Below, one piece after another: positions 6,632-15,100 of a stretch of DNA of 64,000 nt. Position 1 is the stretch's first letter. Each line of letters starts with the position of its first letter. The position numbers were made by a program, and so were the translations under genes. The DNA comes from Azospirillum thiophilum (GTDB lineage: Bacteria > Pseudomonadota > Alphaproteobacteria > Azospirillales > Azospirillaceae), in the NCBI RefSeq assembly GCF_001305595.1, contig NZ_CP012404.1, positions 124,001 through 188,000 of the forward strand, written 5' to 3'. The notes below the pieces were generated by a model, which did not search any database, was not told the origin of the DNA, and saw only the letters and a list, made by a program, of their open reading frames with translations.

Positions 6632-9208
6632 TTGGACCAGGGCACCATCCCTGACGGGTTCCAGGATCGACCGCTCGCCGACCTGCTCGCCGCATTGGAC
6701 ACGACCTCCGCCGGGCTGAGCCGGGCCGAGGCGGATGGCCGCCGCCGGCGCTACGGCCCCAACCGGCCCTCGGCGCACCGCCGCCGGCCGCTGTGGCTGG
6801 AGTTCCTCGCCCGCTTCCTCAACCCGCTGGTGCTGATCCTGCTGTTCGCCAGCGGCCTGTCGGCGGCGACCGGCAACGTCGCCAGCTTCGTCATCGTCAT
6901 CGCCATGGTGGTGCTCAGCGTCACCCTGGACTTCGTCCAGGAGATGCGGGCCGAGACCGCAGTCGAGGCGCTGCGCCGCACCGTCGCCGTGCGTGCGCAG
7001 GTCCGGCGCGACGGCGTCGAGGTTTCGGAACCGGTGGACCAGCTGGTTCCCGGCGACGTGGTCCGTCTGGCCGCCGGGGATCTGGTGCCGGCCGACTGCC
7101 GCCTGATCGAAGCCCGCGACCTGTTCGTCAACCAGGCCATGCTGACCGGCGAACCCTATCCGGTGGAAAAGCATGCCGACACCCCGGCGGCCCCGGCTCC
7201 GGCCGGGGATCGCGGCGAGGCGCCGGGCACCGTCCTCATGGGCACCTCGGTGATCAGCGGCAGCGCCATCGCCGTGGTCTGCCGCACCGGCGACGCCACG
7301 GCGTTCGGCCGGCTGAGCGGCACCCTGCAGGCGCCGCCGCCGACCACCGCCTTCGAGCTGGGCATCCGCCGGTTCGGCTTCCTCATCCTGCGGCTGACCA
7401 TCTTCCTGGTGCTGTTCGTGCTGACGGTGAACGTGCTGTTCCACCGGCCCTGGCTCGACTCGCTGATGTTCGCCCTGGCGCTGGCGGTCGGGCTGACGCC
7501 GGAGCTGCTGCCGATGATCGTCACCGTCACGCTGGCGCGCGGCGCGATGCGGCTGGCCGAGCGCCGGGTCATCGTCAAGCGGCTGGCCGCCATGCACAAC
7601 ATCGGCGCCATGGACGTGCTGTGCACCGACAAGACCGGGACGCTGACCGAAGCGGCGATCCACATGGTCCGCCACCTGGATGCCCGCGGCGGGGAGAGCG
7701 ACCGGGTCTTCCGGCTGGCCTACCTCAACAGCCGTTTCGAGAGCGGCATCAAGAGCCCGCTGGACGAGGCGATCCTCGCCTTCCGCAGCCTGGACCTGTC
7801 CGGCTGGCGCAAGATCGACGAGGTGCCGTTCGATTTCGAGCGGCGGCGCGTCTCCGTCCTCGTCACCGATGGCGCCGAACGGCTGCTGGTGGTCAAGGGC
7901 GCGCCGGAGGACGTGCTGCGCCAGTCCACCCACTACGAAGGAGAGGGGGGTGTCGAGCTGCCGCTCGACCCGGCGGCGCGGGCGCGGCTGGGCGCCCAGT
8001 TCGAGGCGCTGGGCGAGGACGGCTTCCGGGTGCTCGCGATCGCCTCCAGGGCGATGGGGCCGGAGCATGTCTCCGCCGCGCTGGGGGACGAGAGCGAGCT
8101 GTCCTTCGCCGGCTACGCCGTCTTCCTCGACCCGCCCAAGGCGAGCGCCATGGCGGCGATCCGCGCCCTGACCGGGGCCGGGGTGGCGGTGCGCATCCTG
8201 ACCGGCGACAACGAGCGGGTGACCCGCCATGTCTGCGCCGAGCTCGGCCTGCCCGTCACCGGGCTGATCACCGGGGACGAGCTGCAGGCGATGGGCGAGG
8301 AGGCGTTGCGCGCCCGCCTCGCCGACGTCAACGTGTTCTGCCGGGTGACGCCGGCGCAGAAGGAGCGCGTGCTGCTGGCCTGCAAGCGGTCCGGCCGGGT
8401 GGTCGGCTACCTCGGCGACGGGATCAACGACGCCTCGGCCATCCATGCCGCCGACGTCGGCATCTCGGTCGACAGCGCCGCCGACGTCGCCAAGGAGGCG
8501 GCCGGCATCATCCTGCTCGACCAGGATCTGTCGGTGGTGCACGAGGCGGTGATGGAAGGGCGCCGGACGGTGCAGAACGTCACCAAATACATCCTGATGG
8601 GCAGCAGCTCCAACTTCGGCAACATGTTCAGCATGGCCGGGGCCTCGCTGTTCCTGCCCTTCCTGCCGATGCTGCCGACCCAGGTGCTGCTCAACAACCT
8701 GCTGTACGACGCGTCGGAGGCCGGGGTTCCGCTCGACGAGGTCGAGGCCGAGGCGCTCGCCCGGCCGGTGCAGTGGGACCTGCGGCTGATCCAGCGCTTC
8801 ATGCTGGTGCTGGGGCCGGTCAGCTCGCTGTTCGACTTCCTGACCTTCTACGCCCTGCTCCACCTGTTCGACGCCGGCGAGGCGCTGTTCCAGACCGGAT
8901 GGTTCGTGGAGAGCCTCGCCACCCAGGTGCTGGTCATCTTCGTCATCCGCACCCGCCGCAGCCCGTGGAGCAGCCGGCCCAATCCGGTCCTCGCCGCGCT
9001 GACGCTGGGAGCAGCCGCCATCGGCGCGCTGCTGCCGCTGACGCCGCTCGCCCCCTTCTTCGGTTTCGTGGCGCCGCCGCCGTCCTTCTATCTGTTCCTG
9101 GCGGCGGCCGTCGTCACCTATCTGGCCCTGGTGGAGACGGTGAAGCGGGTGTTCTTCCGCCACATCGCGCCGCGGCCGGACGCCGGACGGCGGGCCCTGC
9201 GCCATTGA
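6632..9208 (+). CDS. mgtA: Magnesium-translocating P-type ATPase (type IIIB)
   Basis: An 858-residue membrane pump. The actuator TGEP is at about residues 172-175, the phosphorylated aspartate D333 is in DKTGTLT, and the hinge GDGIND is at about 595-600. Helix 4 carries GLTPELLPMIVTVTLARGA, the signature separating Mg2+ importers (MgtA/MgtB) from other P-type ATPases. There are ten expected membrane spans, with six after the P-domain. The start codon is TTG at 6632, supported by GAGGAAA at 6620-6626 with 5-6 bases of spacing; no good ATG lies nearby in frame. It begins 84 bp after oxyR on the same strand. No Mg2+-sensing leader (mgtL or M-box) was recognised in that short gap. The ion specificity is inferred from the helix-4 motif. 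Confidence 0.9.
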   Translation: MDQGTIPDGFQDRPLADLLAALDTTSAGLSRAEADGRRRRYGPNRPSAHRRRPLWLEFLARFLNPLVLILLFASGLSAATGNVASFVIVIAMVVLSVTLDFVQEMRAETAVEALRRTVAVRAQVRRDGVEVSEPVDQLVPGDVVRLAAGDLVPADCRLIEARDLFVNQAMLTGEPYPVEKHADTPAAPAPAGDRGEAPGTVLMGTSVISGSAIAVVCRTGDATAFGRLSGTLQAPPPTTAFELGIRRFGFLILRLTIFLVLFVLTVNVLFHRPWLDSLMFALALAVGLTPELLPMIVTVTLARGAMRLAERRVIVKRLAAMHNIGAMDVLCTDKTGTLTEAAIHMVRHLDARGGESDRVFRLAYLNSRFESGIKSPLDEAILAFRSLDLSGWRKIDEVPFDFERRRVSVLVTDGAERLLVVKGAPEDVLRQSTHYEGEGGVELPLDPAARARLGAQFEALGEDGFRVLAIASRAMGPEHVSAALGDESELSFAGYAVFLDPPKASAMAAIRALTGAGVAVRILTGDNERVTRHVCAELGLPVTGLITGDELQAMGEEALRARLADVNVFCRVTPAQKERVLLACKRSGRVVGYLGDGINDASAIHAADVGISVDSAADVAKEAAGIILLDQDLSVVHEAVMEGRRTVQNVTKYILMGSSSNFGNMFSMAGASLFLPFLPMLPTQVLLNNLLYDASEAGVPLDEVEAEALARPVQWDLRLIQRFMLVLGPVSSLFDFLTFYALLHLFDAGEALFQTGWFVESLATQVLVIFVIRTRRSPWSSRPNPVLAALTLGAAAIGALLPLTPLAPFFGFVAPPPSFYLFLAAAVVTYLALVETVKRVFFRHIAPRPDAGRRALRH

Positions 9209-9310
9209 CCGCCTCGCCGCCGGAAAGAATCGCTTGGTCCGGCCGGGGCGAGATGGTTTAAACGGAGCGGTTTTTTCCGCAGTCCACCCCGTTTCCGGGA
9301 CACCCTGATC

Positions 9311-10237
9311 ATGCCTCCCGCCATGCCCCCCGCCGGGTCTTCCGCCGTGACCGACACCGCCCTCCTGTTCGACCGCGTCGCCATCGTCGGCATCGGTCTG
9401 ATCGGCTCCTCGCTGGCGCGGGCGCTGACGGAGTATGGCATCGCCCGCAAGGTCGTCTGCGCCGACCGCAGCGCGGATGCCTGCGCCAAGGCGCTGGAGC
9501 TGGGCATCGTGGCCGAGGCGACCACCGATCTGGCGGCGGCGCTGGCCGGGGCGGATCTCGTGGTGCTGGCGACCCCGGTCGGCAGCTTCGCCGCGGTGGG
9601 CGAGGCCATCGGGCCGCTGCTGAAAAAGGGGACCATCGTCACCGACGTCGGCTCGGTCAAGCAGGCGACTCTGCGCGACATCGGGCCGCACCTGCCGGAC
9701 GGCGTCCACCTGATCCCCGGCCATCCGGTGGCCGGCACCGAGCATTCGGGGCCGGAGGCCGGGTTCGCCAGCCTGTTCCAGGGCCGCTGGTGCATCCTGA
9801 CCCCGCCGCCCGGCGCCGACCGCCACGCGCTGGAGCGGGTGACGGAGATGTGGCGCCGCGCCGGCTCCACCGTCGAGATCATGGATGCCAACCACCATGA
9901 CCGGGTGCTGGCCATCACCTCCCACCTGCCGCACCTGATCGCCTACACCATCGTCGGCACCGCATCCGACCTGGAGGAGGACACCAAGTCCGAGGTCATC
10001 AAGTTCTCGGCCGGCGGCTTCCGCGACTTCACCCGCATCGCCGCCAGCGATCCGGTGATGTGGCGCGACGTGTTTCTCAACAACCGCGAGGCGGTGCTGG
10101 AGATCCTGCAGCGCTTCACCGAGGATCTGACCGCGCTCCAGCGCGCCATCCGCTGGGGCGAGGGCGAGCAGCTGCAGGACCATTTCACCAAGACCCGCGC
10201 GATCCGGCGGGGGATCATCGACGCCAAGCAGGCGTGA
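9311..10237 (+). CDS. tyrA: Prephenate/arogenate dehydrogenase family protein (tyrosine biosynthesis)
   Basis: A 308-residue NAD(P)-dependent dehydrogenase of the TyrA/TyrC type, which oxidatively decarboxylates prephenate or arogenate on the way to tyrosine. The Rossmann motif VGIGLIGSSLARAL is at about residues 25-38. The family motifs VTDVGSVKQ, IPGHPVAGTEHSGPEAG and SHLPHLIAYTIVG follow, the last containing the helical-domain active-site histidines. It is a stand-alone dehydrogenase without chorismate mutase or ACT domain. It starts 100 bp after the Mg2+ ATPase and is followed by a palindromic repeat that likely ends the transcript. Cyclohexadienyl versus strict prephenate specificity cannot be decided. 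Confidence 0.9.
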   Translation: MPPAMPPAGSSAVTDTALLFDRVAIVGIGLIGSSLARALTEYGIARKVVCADRSADACAKALELGIVAEATTDLAAALAGADLVVLATPVGSFAAVGEAIGPLLKKGTIVTDVGSVKQATLRDIGPHLPDGVHLIPGHPVAGTEHSGPEAGFASLFQGRWCILTPPPGADRHALERVTEMWRRAGSTVEIMDANHHDRVLAITSHLPHLIAYTIVGTASDLEEDTKSEVIKFSAGGFRDFTRIAASDPVMWRDVFLNNREAVLEILQRFTEDLTALQRAIRWGEGEQLQDHFTKTRAIRRGIIDAKQA

Positions 10238-10268
10238 GGGAGGTGGGGGTGAAAGTTGGGCTGCGTTA

Positions 10269-10397
10269 GACCCCCACCCTGACCCTCCCCCGCTGGGCGG
10301 GGGAGGGGATAAGTGCTTGATCAGAAAAGCGGCGGCAGTCCCTCCCCCGCAGGCGGACCATAGGTCCGCCGAGAGCGGGGGAGGACAGGTGGGGGTC
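10269..10397. repeat. Dispersed palindromic element between tyrA and a chemoreceptor gene
   Basis: The element has inverted termini, GACCCCCACC at 10269-10278 and GGTGGGGGTC at 10388-10397. Inside are CCTCCCCCGCTGGGCGGGGGAGG (about 10284-10306) and a matching CCTCCCCCGC...GCGGGGGAGG half (10341-10385) that encloses a GGCGGACCATAGGTCCGCC hairpin. It fills the convergent gap and may act as a bidirectional terminator. It belongs to the same family as the elements near 17.6, 56.2, 58.5, 60.2 and 62.9 kb. Confidence 0.8.
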
Positions 10398-10403
10398 CAA
10401 CCC

Positions 10404-12107
10404 CTACGATGCCCGCAGCGCCGACAGGAAGCCGTCCACCTCCTGCCGCATGCGGCCGGCATCGGCGGTGACGGTGCCGACCGAGCGCACCATCACGCCG
10501 CTCGCCTGTTCGGCCGATGCGGCGGCGGCGGTGACGGCGGCGATGTTGTCGGAAACGGCGCGGGTGCCGTCGGCGGCGTCCTGGATGTTGGCGGCGATCT
10601 CGCCCACCGCGGCGGTCTGCTGCTCCACCGCCGCGGCGACCTCGGCGGCGATCTCGTTCAGCCGGGCGATGGTGCGGGTGACGGCGCCGATGCTGTCGAC
10701 CGCGGTGCCGGACGCGGCCTGGATCTCGGAGATGCGCGCCTGGATCTCGCCGGTCGCCTTGGCGGTCTGTCCGGCGAGCTGCTTGACCTCCGACGCGACG
10801 ACGGCAAAGCCCTTCCCCGCTTCACCCGCCCGGGCGGCCTCGATGGTGGCGTTCAGCGCCAGCAGGTTGGTCTGGCCGGCGATGCCGGAAATCATGTCGA
10901 CGACCTTGCCGATCTCGGCCGCCGCCGCGGCCAGGCTGCCCATGACCGACGTGCTGCGCTCGGCGTCGCGGGTGGCGTCGGCGGCGATGCCGGCGGTCGA
11001 GGCGACCAGCCCGGCGATGCCGCCGAAGCTGGCCGACAGTTCGGCGGTGGCTGCGGCGACGCTGTCGACGTTGGTCGAGGCGCGGCCGGCGGCGGACGAT
11101 ACCGCGTCGGAGTGGCTCGCCGTCTCGCCCGCGCCTTGCGCCATGGCGGTGGAGGCGGCGGCCATCTCGGTGGTGGAGGCGGCCAGCGCCTCGACCAGCC
11201 GCTTCACCGTCGCCTCGAAACCGTCGGCATGCCGGCGCAGCTCCTGGCGGCGCTCCTCGGCGGCGGCGGCCTTCAGCCGTTCCTGTTCCTGCTGGAGCCG
11301 CTCCGCGTCGAGCATGCCGTCGCGGAACACGCGGGCGGCCCTGGCCATCCGGCCGATCTCGTCGCGGCGGCCCTCTTCGGAGCCGAAATCGGCGGAGAAA
11401 TCACGGGCGGCCAGCCGTTCCAGCGCGGTGGCGACGTCGAGGATCGGGCGGGAGATGCCGCGCACCAGCGCCGCGCCGAAGCCGAGCGCCAGCAGGGTGC
11501 AGAGCGTCACCCCGCCCAGCACCATGGCGTGGGCGCTGCGGTAGACCTCCGCCCCCTGGTCGGCGACCGCGCCGGCATCGACCATCGTGCCGTCGACCAG
11601 CGCGTCCAGCGCCTCCTGCACGCGGGTGAAGGCGACGGCGCTCGGGCGTTTGAAGACGCTGACGGCCGACTGGGCGTTGCCGTCGCGGGCGAGGCCGCGC
11701 ACCCGCCCGGCCGCGGACGCATAGGCGGTCCACGCCTCGTCGAAGGCGGCGAGCCGTGCCGCCCCCTCGCCGCCGCTGAAGCGGGTGCCGGCGGCCTCGC
11801 GCCGGGTCGTGACCTCCGCCGCCGCCTCGGTCCAGCCCTTTTCCGCCTGGTTGACCTGCATCTCGTTGGTGGCGAGCGCATAGGCCGCCTCGGCGATGCG
11901 GTGGCCCTGCGCCGCGGCGGCGAGCTGGCCGGCCAGCTGGGTCGCCGGCAGCGAGCGGCTGCGCATGGTCTCGGCGGCATTGTTTAGTATTTCAAGCCGG
12001 CTCAGCGTGAACAGGCCGAAGGCGCCGGCCATGACCACGGTGCCCAGCACCGCAGAGATGATCTTGGTCCGGATGGTGAGGCGCCCGAATGCACGAATTC
12101 CAGCCAT
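10404..12107 (-). CDS. Methyl-accepting chemotaxis protein
   Basis: A 567-residue chemoreceptor. TM1 is at about residues 16-36, followed by a helical periplasmic region (about 160 residues, four-helix-bundle-like). TM2 is at about 195-215, HAMP to about 270, and then a long coiled-coil signalling domain. The hairpin tip that contacts CheA/CheW is unmistakable: GIAGQTNLLALNATIEAARAG and GKGFAVVASEVKQLAGQTAKAT. The ligand is unknown. Of two nearby starts, ATG at 12107 is preferred over 12116 because GGAAGG lies 9 bases before it but touches the other. The upstream 130 bp is AT-rich and probably contains the promoter. No other chemotaxis gene is adjacent; an orphan cheD lies 37 kb away. Confidence 0.93.
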   Translation of the reverse strand: MAGIRAFGRLTIRTKIISAVLGTVVMAGAFGLFTLSRLEILNNAAETMRSRSLPATQLAGQLAAAAQGHRIAEAAYALATNEMQVNQAEKGWTEAAAEVTTRREAAGTRFSGGEGAARLAAFDEAWTAYASAAGRVRGLARDGNAQSAVSVFKRPSAVAFTRVQEALDALVDGTMVDAGAVADQGAEVYRSAHAMVLGGVTLCTLLALGFGAALVRGISRPILDVATALERLAARDFSADFGSEEGRRDEIGRMARAARVFRDGMLDAERLQQEQERLKAAAAEERRQELRRHADGFEATVKRLVEALAASTTEMAAASTAMAQGAGETASHSDAVSSAAGRASTNVDSVAAATAELSASFGGIAGLVASTAGIAADATRDAERSTSVMGSLAAAAAEIGKVVDMISGIAGQTNLLALNATIEAARAGEAGKGFAVVASEVKQLAGQTAKATGEIQARISEIQAASGTAVDSIGAVTRTIARLNEIAAEVAAAVEQQTAAVGEIAANIQDAADGTRAVSDNIAAVTAAAASAEQASGVMVRSVGTVTADAGRMRQEVDGFLSALRAS

Positions 12108-12260
12108 TTTGCCCATCCTTCCACCAATCCGCCGACAACAGGACGCCTTGGCCGACAGAATTGTTCGACACTCAACGTTACTAATATGAATGTTTAAAAT
12201 AATCAACGCGGAAGATGAGTGATTTCCTGCAGGATCCGGCATTGGTCACAGGCGCCAAAA

Positions 12261-12300
12261 CGAAACGGCCGCCGCACCCGAGGGTGCGGCGGCCGTTTCG
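12261..12300 (-). terminator. 19-bp perfect inverted repeat, terminator-like
   Basis: CGAAACGGCCGCCGCACCC (12261-12279) is perfectly mirrored at 12282-12300 with only two bases between the arms. It lies 20 bases past the stop of the DJ-1-like gene and upstream of the chemoreceptor gene on the same strand, so it separates the two transcripts. Confidence 0.7.
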
Positions 12301-12320
12301 GGGCCGGCTGAGGATGGAGG

Positions 12321-12884
12321 TCAGGCGGCCTTGCGAACCGAACCCAGCTCGGAGAACAGCTTGACGACGGCTTCGACGAACTCGTTCAGCTGGTCCTGGC
12401 CCAGCGCCGAGACCGTGACGTCGTCGACGACCAGCGCGTCCTCGCTGATCCGGCCGCCGGCGGCGGTCAGGTCGGCGCGGTAGGCCTCCGGGGCGGCCAG
12501 CAAACGGCCGCGCAGCTTGCCGGGGATCGCCAGCAGCTGGATGCCCTGGTCGATGGCGGCGATCGGCTTGCCGGCATCGAGGAAATGGCCGACGATGCGG
12601 CGGGTGTGGGCCGACTGCTGCAGCTTCGCCACGCTGCGCTCACCGCCCGGCAGCAGCAGCATGTCGAAGTCGGCGCCCAGCGCCTCGCTCAGATGCTTGT
12701 CCACCGGGAAGTAATGGCCCCAGGATTTGCCGTGCCAGCCGTTGACCAGACCCGTCTCGGTGGAGATGGTGCGCAGCGTCGCCCCGGTCTTGATCAGGGC
12801 GCGTTGCGGCTCGGTCATCTCCGCTTCTTCGAAGCCGTTGGAGACGAGGATGGCGATCGACTTTCCTGCGAGCGTATGATCCAT
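12321..12884 (-). CDS. DJ-1/PfpI family protein lacking the nucleophilic cysteine
   Basis: A 187-residue single-domain protein of the DJ-1/PfpI (class I glutamine amidotransferase-like) superfamily. GKSIAILVSNGFEEAEMTEP (residues 7-26) contains the conserved glutamate, and DFDMLLLPGGERSVAKLQ is the second hallmark. The nucleophile elbow, normally AAICHGPQLL in YhbO/PfpI proteins, reads AAIDQGIQLLAIPG here: both the catalytic Cys and the next His are replaced (Asp, Gln). Protease, glyoxalase or deglycase chemistry of the usual kind is therefore unlikely; a binding or regulatory role is possible. ATG at 12884 has GAAAGGA 9 bases upstream. It is monocistronic, with a terminator hairpin just downstream. 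Confidence 0.85.
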   Translation of the reverse strand: MDHTLAGKSIAILVSNGFEEAEMTEPQRALIKTGATLRTISTETGLVNGWHGKSWGHYFPVDKHLSEALGADFDMLLLPGGERSVAKLQQSAHTRRIVGHFLDAGKPIAAIDQGIQLLAIPGKLRGRLLAAPEAYRADLTAAGGRISEDALVVDDVTVSALGQDQLNEFVEAVVKLFSELGSVRKAA

Positions 12885-13390
12885 ACTGTCATGTCCTTTC
12901 ATCGTTTCACCAAGGACGCCGGAACATCTCCGATGCGAGCATCTCCACGAGAGGAGATTCTGCCGGGGGGAGAACCCGCCGGGGCAGAGGCGGTTTGGAA
13001 ACGGCCATCGCCGCGCAACAGGGATGCGCGGCAGCCGGTTCCGCCCGCCGGTGGCCCGAGGTCGGGTGCCGGCGTGTGGGACCTTTACGTCCCGGATCGG
13101 TTTGTTTTCAGCATGCGGACTTAATTGGTCCCGATGAGGCCCCAAGTCAACAAGGGATTCCGCGGCGCACCCAAGGCTGTCGCGGGCCGCAGCCGGCCGC
13201 AACCACCGGGGGACGGTGGTATCCACGGTGATTTTCCAGCCCCGTTCAAGACTTTCGGCCAAGCCGGGCGGCACCACGGGTTGATGCCGCGCAAGGCTGC
13301 CATACCATGGGGGCGTGGCTGCGTCGACGGATTATTCCCAAAGAACCGGCTGCCCTGCCGGGCGGGGGAAAATCGGCCCGATGGCCGGGC
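12885..13390. other. Gene-less stretch between the DJ-1-like gene and aceA
   Basis: About 500 bp in which I find no convincing gene. Short frames exist on both strands but lack ribosome sites and have arginine- and proline-rich translations. An ACCACCGGGGGACGGTGGT hairpin lies near 13202-13220. The DJ-1-like gene's promoter should be at the left end. Confidence 0.5.
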
Positions 13391-13424
13391 AAAAAAAAGC
13401 GGCCGGGGGGAAGGCCCCCGGCCG
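13391..13424 (-). terminator. Intrinsic terminator of aceA
   Basis: On the minus strand a perfect 10-bp GC stem (13415-13424 with 13400-13409, 5-base loop) is followed directly by a run of eight T (complement of 13391-13398). It lies 85 bases after the aceA stop codon. Confidence 0.93.
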
Positions 13425-13508
13425 TCGGCAAGTCAAAGCATCAGCCGTTCGAAAAGATCCGGCTCGCACACCGGATCACGGACCAATCCCCTTGATCGGA
13501 ACCTGCGA

Positions 13509-14786
13509 TCAATGGAACTGGTCAGCCTCGGTGCTGTCCTTGTACGCGGTGGTCGAGGAGGTGCCGCCGGAGATCGCCGTGGCGACCGCGTCGAAGTAGC
13601 CGGTGCCGACTTCGCGCTGGTGCTTGGTGGCGGTGTAGCCGTCCTTCTCGGCCGCGAACTCGGCCTGCTGCAGTTCGGAATAGGCGGCCATGCCGCGCTC
13701 GGCGTAGCCCTTGGCGAGCGTGAAGGCCGAGTAGTTCAGGCTGTGGAAGCCGGCCAGCGTGACGAACTGGAACTTGTAGCCCATCGCGCCCAGCTCGCGC
13801 TGGTACTTGGCGATGGTGGCGTCGTCCAGGTTGGCCTTCCAGTTGAAGGAGGGCGAGCAGTTGTAGGCCAGCATCTTGCCCGGGAACTGCTTGTGCACGG
13901 CCTCGGCGAAGCGGCGTGCCTCGTCCAGGTTCGGCTTGGAGGTCTCCCACCACATCAGGTCCGAATATGGCGCATAGGACAGGCCGCGGGCGATGCAATG
14001 CTCGACACCCAGGCCCTTCTTCAGGCGGTAGAAGCCCTCGGTGGTGCGGCCGCTGTCGAAGTCGATGAAGGGATGGTCGCGCTCGTCGATGTCCGAGGTG
14101 ATGAGCTGCGCCGATTCGGCATCGGTGCGGGCGATCACCAGGGTCGAGGTGCCGCAGACGTCGGCGGCCAGACGGGCGGCGTTCAGCGTGCGGATGTGCT
14201 GCTGGGTCGGGATCAGCACCTTGCCGCCGAGATGGCCGCACTTCTTTTCAGAAGCGAGCTGGTCTTCCCAGTGGACGCCGGCGGCGCCGGCCTTGATCAT
14301 CGCCTTCATCAGCTCGAAGGCGTTCAGCGGGCCGCCGAAGCCGGCCTCGGCGTCGGCGATGATCGGCGCGAACCAGTAGGTGTCGCCCTTGCCCTCGGAG
14401 GTCTGGATCTCGTCGGCGCGCTTGAAGGTGTTGTTGATGCGCTCGACCACCGCCGGGACCGAGTTGACCGGATACAGGCTCTGGTCCGGGTACATCTGGC
14501 CCGCGGTGTTGGCGTCGCCGGCGACCTGCCAGCCCGACAGGTAGATCGCCTTCAGGCCGGCCTTGACCGCCTGCATCGCCTGGTTGCCGGTCAGCGCGCC
14601 CAGCGTGTTGATGTAGGGCTCGGTGTTCAGCAGCTCCCACAGGCGGCGCGCACCCAGCTCGGCCAGCGTGTACTCGATCTTGACCGAGCCGCTCAGACGC
14701 TTGACGTCGTCCATGGTGAAGTCGCGGCGGATGCCCTCGTAACGGGCGGCGTGGATGGCGGTCTTGGTCTTTTCGTCGAGCGACAT
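13509..14786 (-). CDS. aceA: Isocitrate lyase (glyoxylate shunt)
   Basis: A 425-residue enzyme that cleaves isocitrate to glyoxylate and succinate, needed for growth on acetate, fatty acids or other C2 sources. The catalytic loop KKCGHLGGK is at residues 181-189 (Cys183). Other family motifs include ALTGNQAMQAVKAGLKAIYLSGWQVA near the N-terminus, FAPIIADAEAGFGG, and VIARTDAESAQLITSDID. The length matches E. coli AceA (434). AAGGA lies 9 bases before ATG 14786. It is divergent from the ScfR-type regulator at 15101 and ends in a strong terminator, so it is probably monocistronic. No malate synthase lies in the window. Confidence 0.97.
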   Translation of the reverse strand: MSLDEKTKTAIHAARYEGIRRDFTMDDVKRLSGSVKIEYTLAELGARRLWELLNTEPYINTLGALTGNQAMQAVKAGLKAIYLSGWQVAGDANTAGQMYPDQSLYPVNSVPAVVERINNTFKRADEIQTSEGKGDTYWFAPIIADAEAGFGGPLNAFELMKAMIKAGAAGVHWEDQLASEKKCGHLGGKVLIPTQQHIRTLNAARLAADVCGTSTLVIARTDAESAQLITSDIDERDHPFIDFDSGRTTEGFYRLKKGLGVEHCIARGLSYAPYSDLMWWETSKPNLDEARRFAEAVHKQFPGKMLAYNCSPSFNWKANLDDATIAKYQRELGAMGYKFQFVTLAGFHSLNYSAFTLAKGYAERGMAAYSELQQAEFAAEKDGYTATKHQREVGTGYFDAVATAISGGTSSTTAYKDSTEADQFH

Positions 14787-15001
14787 GGGTCAGGTTCCTT
14801 TTGTCCGGTGCGCCCGGTCGATCGGGGCGGAACTGGGGTCTCGGGGCGGGCCTTTTGTCGGTCCCCCGCGGCCTGGATGCAGCGGCGTTTCCTCCCGCCG
14901 TCTTCTGCTGCCTCTGGCCGTCTTCGGGGCCGCTTGCGCTTTACAGCGCGGCCGTGGACCAAGAGTTAAACCGGGCCCGAGTGCGTTGCAATAAGCCCTT
15001 G

Positions 15002-15067
15002 TTTGTAAAAAGGTCCGTTTGTAAACTGCCGTTTCACAAAGCCTGTAAATCGGTAAATCTTGTAAAG
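15002..15067. promoter_or_regulatory. Candidate ScfR/RamB-type operator cluster between aceA and its divergent regulator
   Basis: TTTGTAAA occurs at 15002-15009 and again at 15018-15025, exactly 16 bases later. TTTCACAAAG (15032-15041), TGTAAAT (15044-15050) and TTGTAAAG (15060-15067) follow. Actinobacterial RamB, a relative of the regulator encoded next door, recognises AAAGTTTGCAAA-like sites, so these motifs are plausible operators for both divergent genes. The stretch is markedly AT-rich against its surroundings and probably contains both promoters. Confidence 0.5.
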
Positions 15068-15100
15068 CCGAAATCGGGGCGGGGGCCAGGAGGGCCGGCG

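Noticed and set aside
6593..10462. A 1289-residue minus-strand open frame opposite the Mg2+ ATPase and tyrA
   Set aside because: It is antisense to two clear genes; its translation is rich in Arg, Gly, Gln and His as expected from reading GC-rich codons backwards.
12885..13508. Small open frames in the DJ-1/aceA gap
   Set aside because: They have no ribosome site, odd composition and no similarity that I recognise.
13125..14969. A 614-residue plus-strand open frame overlapping aceA
   Set aside because: It is antisense to isocitrate lyase; the real plus-strand gene is the regulator starting at 15101.
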